Assembly: GCA_963575745.1 (NCBI GenBank)
Contig: CAUYUJ010002080.1
Location: 46,049 to 110,048, forward strand
From: Prorocentrum cordatum
Lineage: Eukaryota; Sar; Dinophyceae; Prorocentrales; Prorocentraceae
Direction: 5' to 3'
Length of the DNA stretch: 64,000 nucleotides
The notes below the pieces were generated by a model. It was not told the DNA's origin. It made no database searches and worked only from the letters and a program-made list of their open reading frames with translations. Below, piece after piece: positions 63,793 through 64,000 of the stretch. Position 1 is the first letter of the stretch. Every line of letters starts with the position of its first letter. The translations under genes and the position numbers were made by a program.

Positions 63793-64000
63793 TCGAGTGC
63801 TGGTTATCTGGGGAGGGAAGCTTCCCTGAGATCGGGGCGTGGTCACTTCTTGTCACACCAGGCGTTTTCGCCAGGATTCGGGCCCAAGGATCGCCTGATG
63901 CCGATCCCGCCTGGGAAATGCAGCAGAAAGATGGTGTGCAGGGGTCCAGTCGCGTTTTGGGGATTTCGATGCTTTCGTTCGCAGCGTCGCATCTAAGGAT
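63793..64000. other. Unique sequence to window end
   Basis: Nothing recognised. Confidence 0.4.

Overview
The window is nuclear DNA of a dinoflagellate. The decisive evidence is a complete 22-nt dinoflagellate spliced leader (SL) at 54055-54076. Supporting signs are high GC, very low gene density, large repeat-filled introns, splice donors compatible with GC and acceptors usually followed by G. There is nothing bacterial here: no operons, ribosome-binding sites, CRISPR arrays or insertion sequences. I see no tRNA or rRNA gene. The genus cannot be fixed from the sequence alone. Most long open frames are shadows of GC-rich or trinucleotide repeats and are not called.

Two coding units stand out. 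(1) A BTB/POZ-domain gene on the + strand, split into very short exons at 25542-25610, 27312-27382, 32666-32699, 32899-32940, 51291-51378, 60057-60101 and from 62904. The exons read in the order of a BTB domain followed by the start of a BACK-like region. Most junctions keep phase; one exon is not found between 32.9 and 51.3 kb. The gene spans at least 37 kb and probably runs past both the first recognised exon and the window end. (2) An intact, intronless gene for a secreted M35/aspzincin zinc metallopeptidase (54165-55619, +). It lies inside a retroposed copy (54055-56175) that begins with the SL relict, ends in an A-rich stretch and is flanked by an exact 20-bp target-site duplication. This retrogene sits inside an ~8.7-kb intron of the BTB gene and inside one unit of an older repeat whose sibling copy nearby still shows the empty site.

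Other coding relics: a decayed non-LTR retrotransposon (47.8-51.2 kb, +, ORF1, endonuclease and reverse transcriptase with frameshifts and a broken RT motif A); a minus-strand fragment of a UPF1/DNA2-like helicase with an altered Walker A (46.4-46.7 kb); and two weak minus-strand exon candidates at 1.0 and 1.8 kb.

Layout: 0-12 kb, G-rich 'CTTGGGGCC' repeats, purine tracts, an ~83-bp minisatellite and a nested cluster of terminal-inverted-repeat elements (6.7-8.9 kb). 12-24 kb, an 89-bp tandem array, composite repeats ending in (TTG)n and a ~2.6-kb foldback with ~840-bp arms. 24-33 kb, the first BTB exons amid a 1.1-kb GAC/GGC tract holding a 100-N gap. 33-47 kb, many tandem arrays (65, ~200-230, 77, 16, 152 and 57 bp). 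47-58.5 kb, the LINE, the retrogene and a second 77-bp array. 58.5-64 kb, microsatellites, the last two recognised BTB exons and more inverted-repeat elements. At least four short TIR families recur: A (~180 bp, TA-flanked, four copies), B (141 bp, TA-flanked, two copies), C (~195 bp) and a TTAA-flanked foldback.
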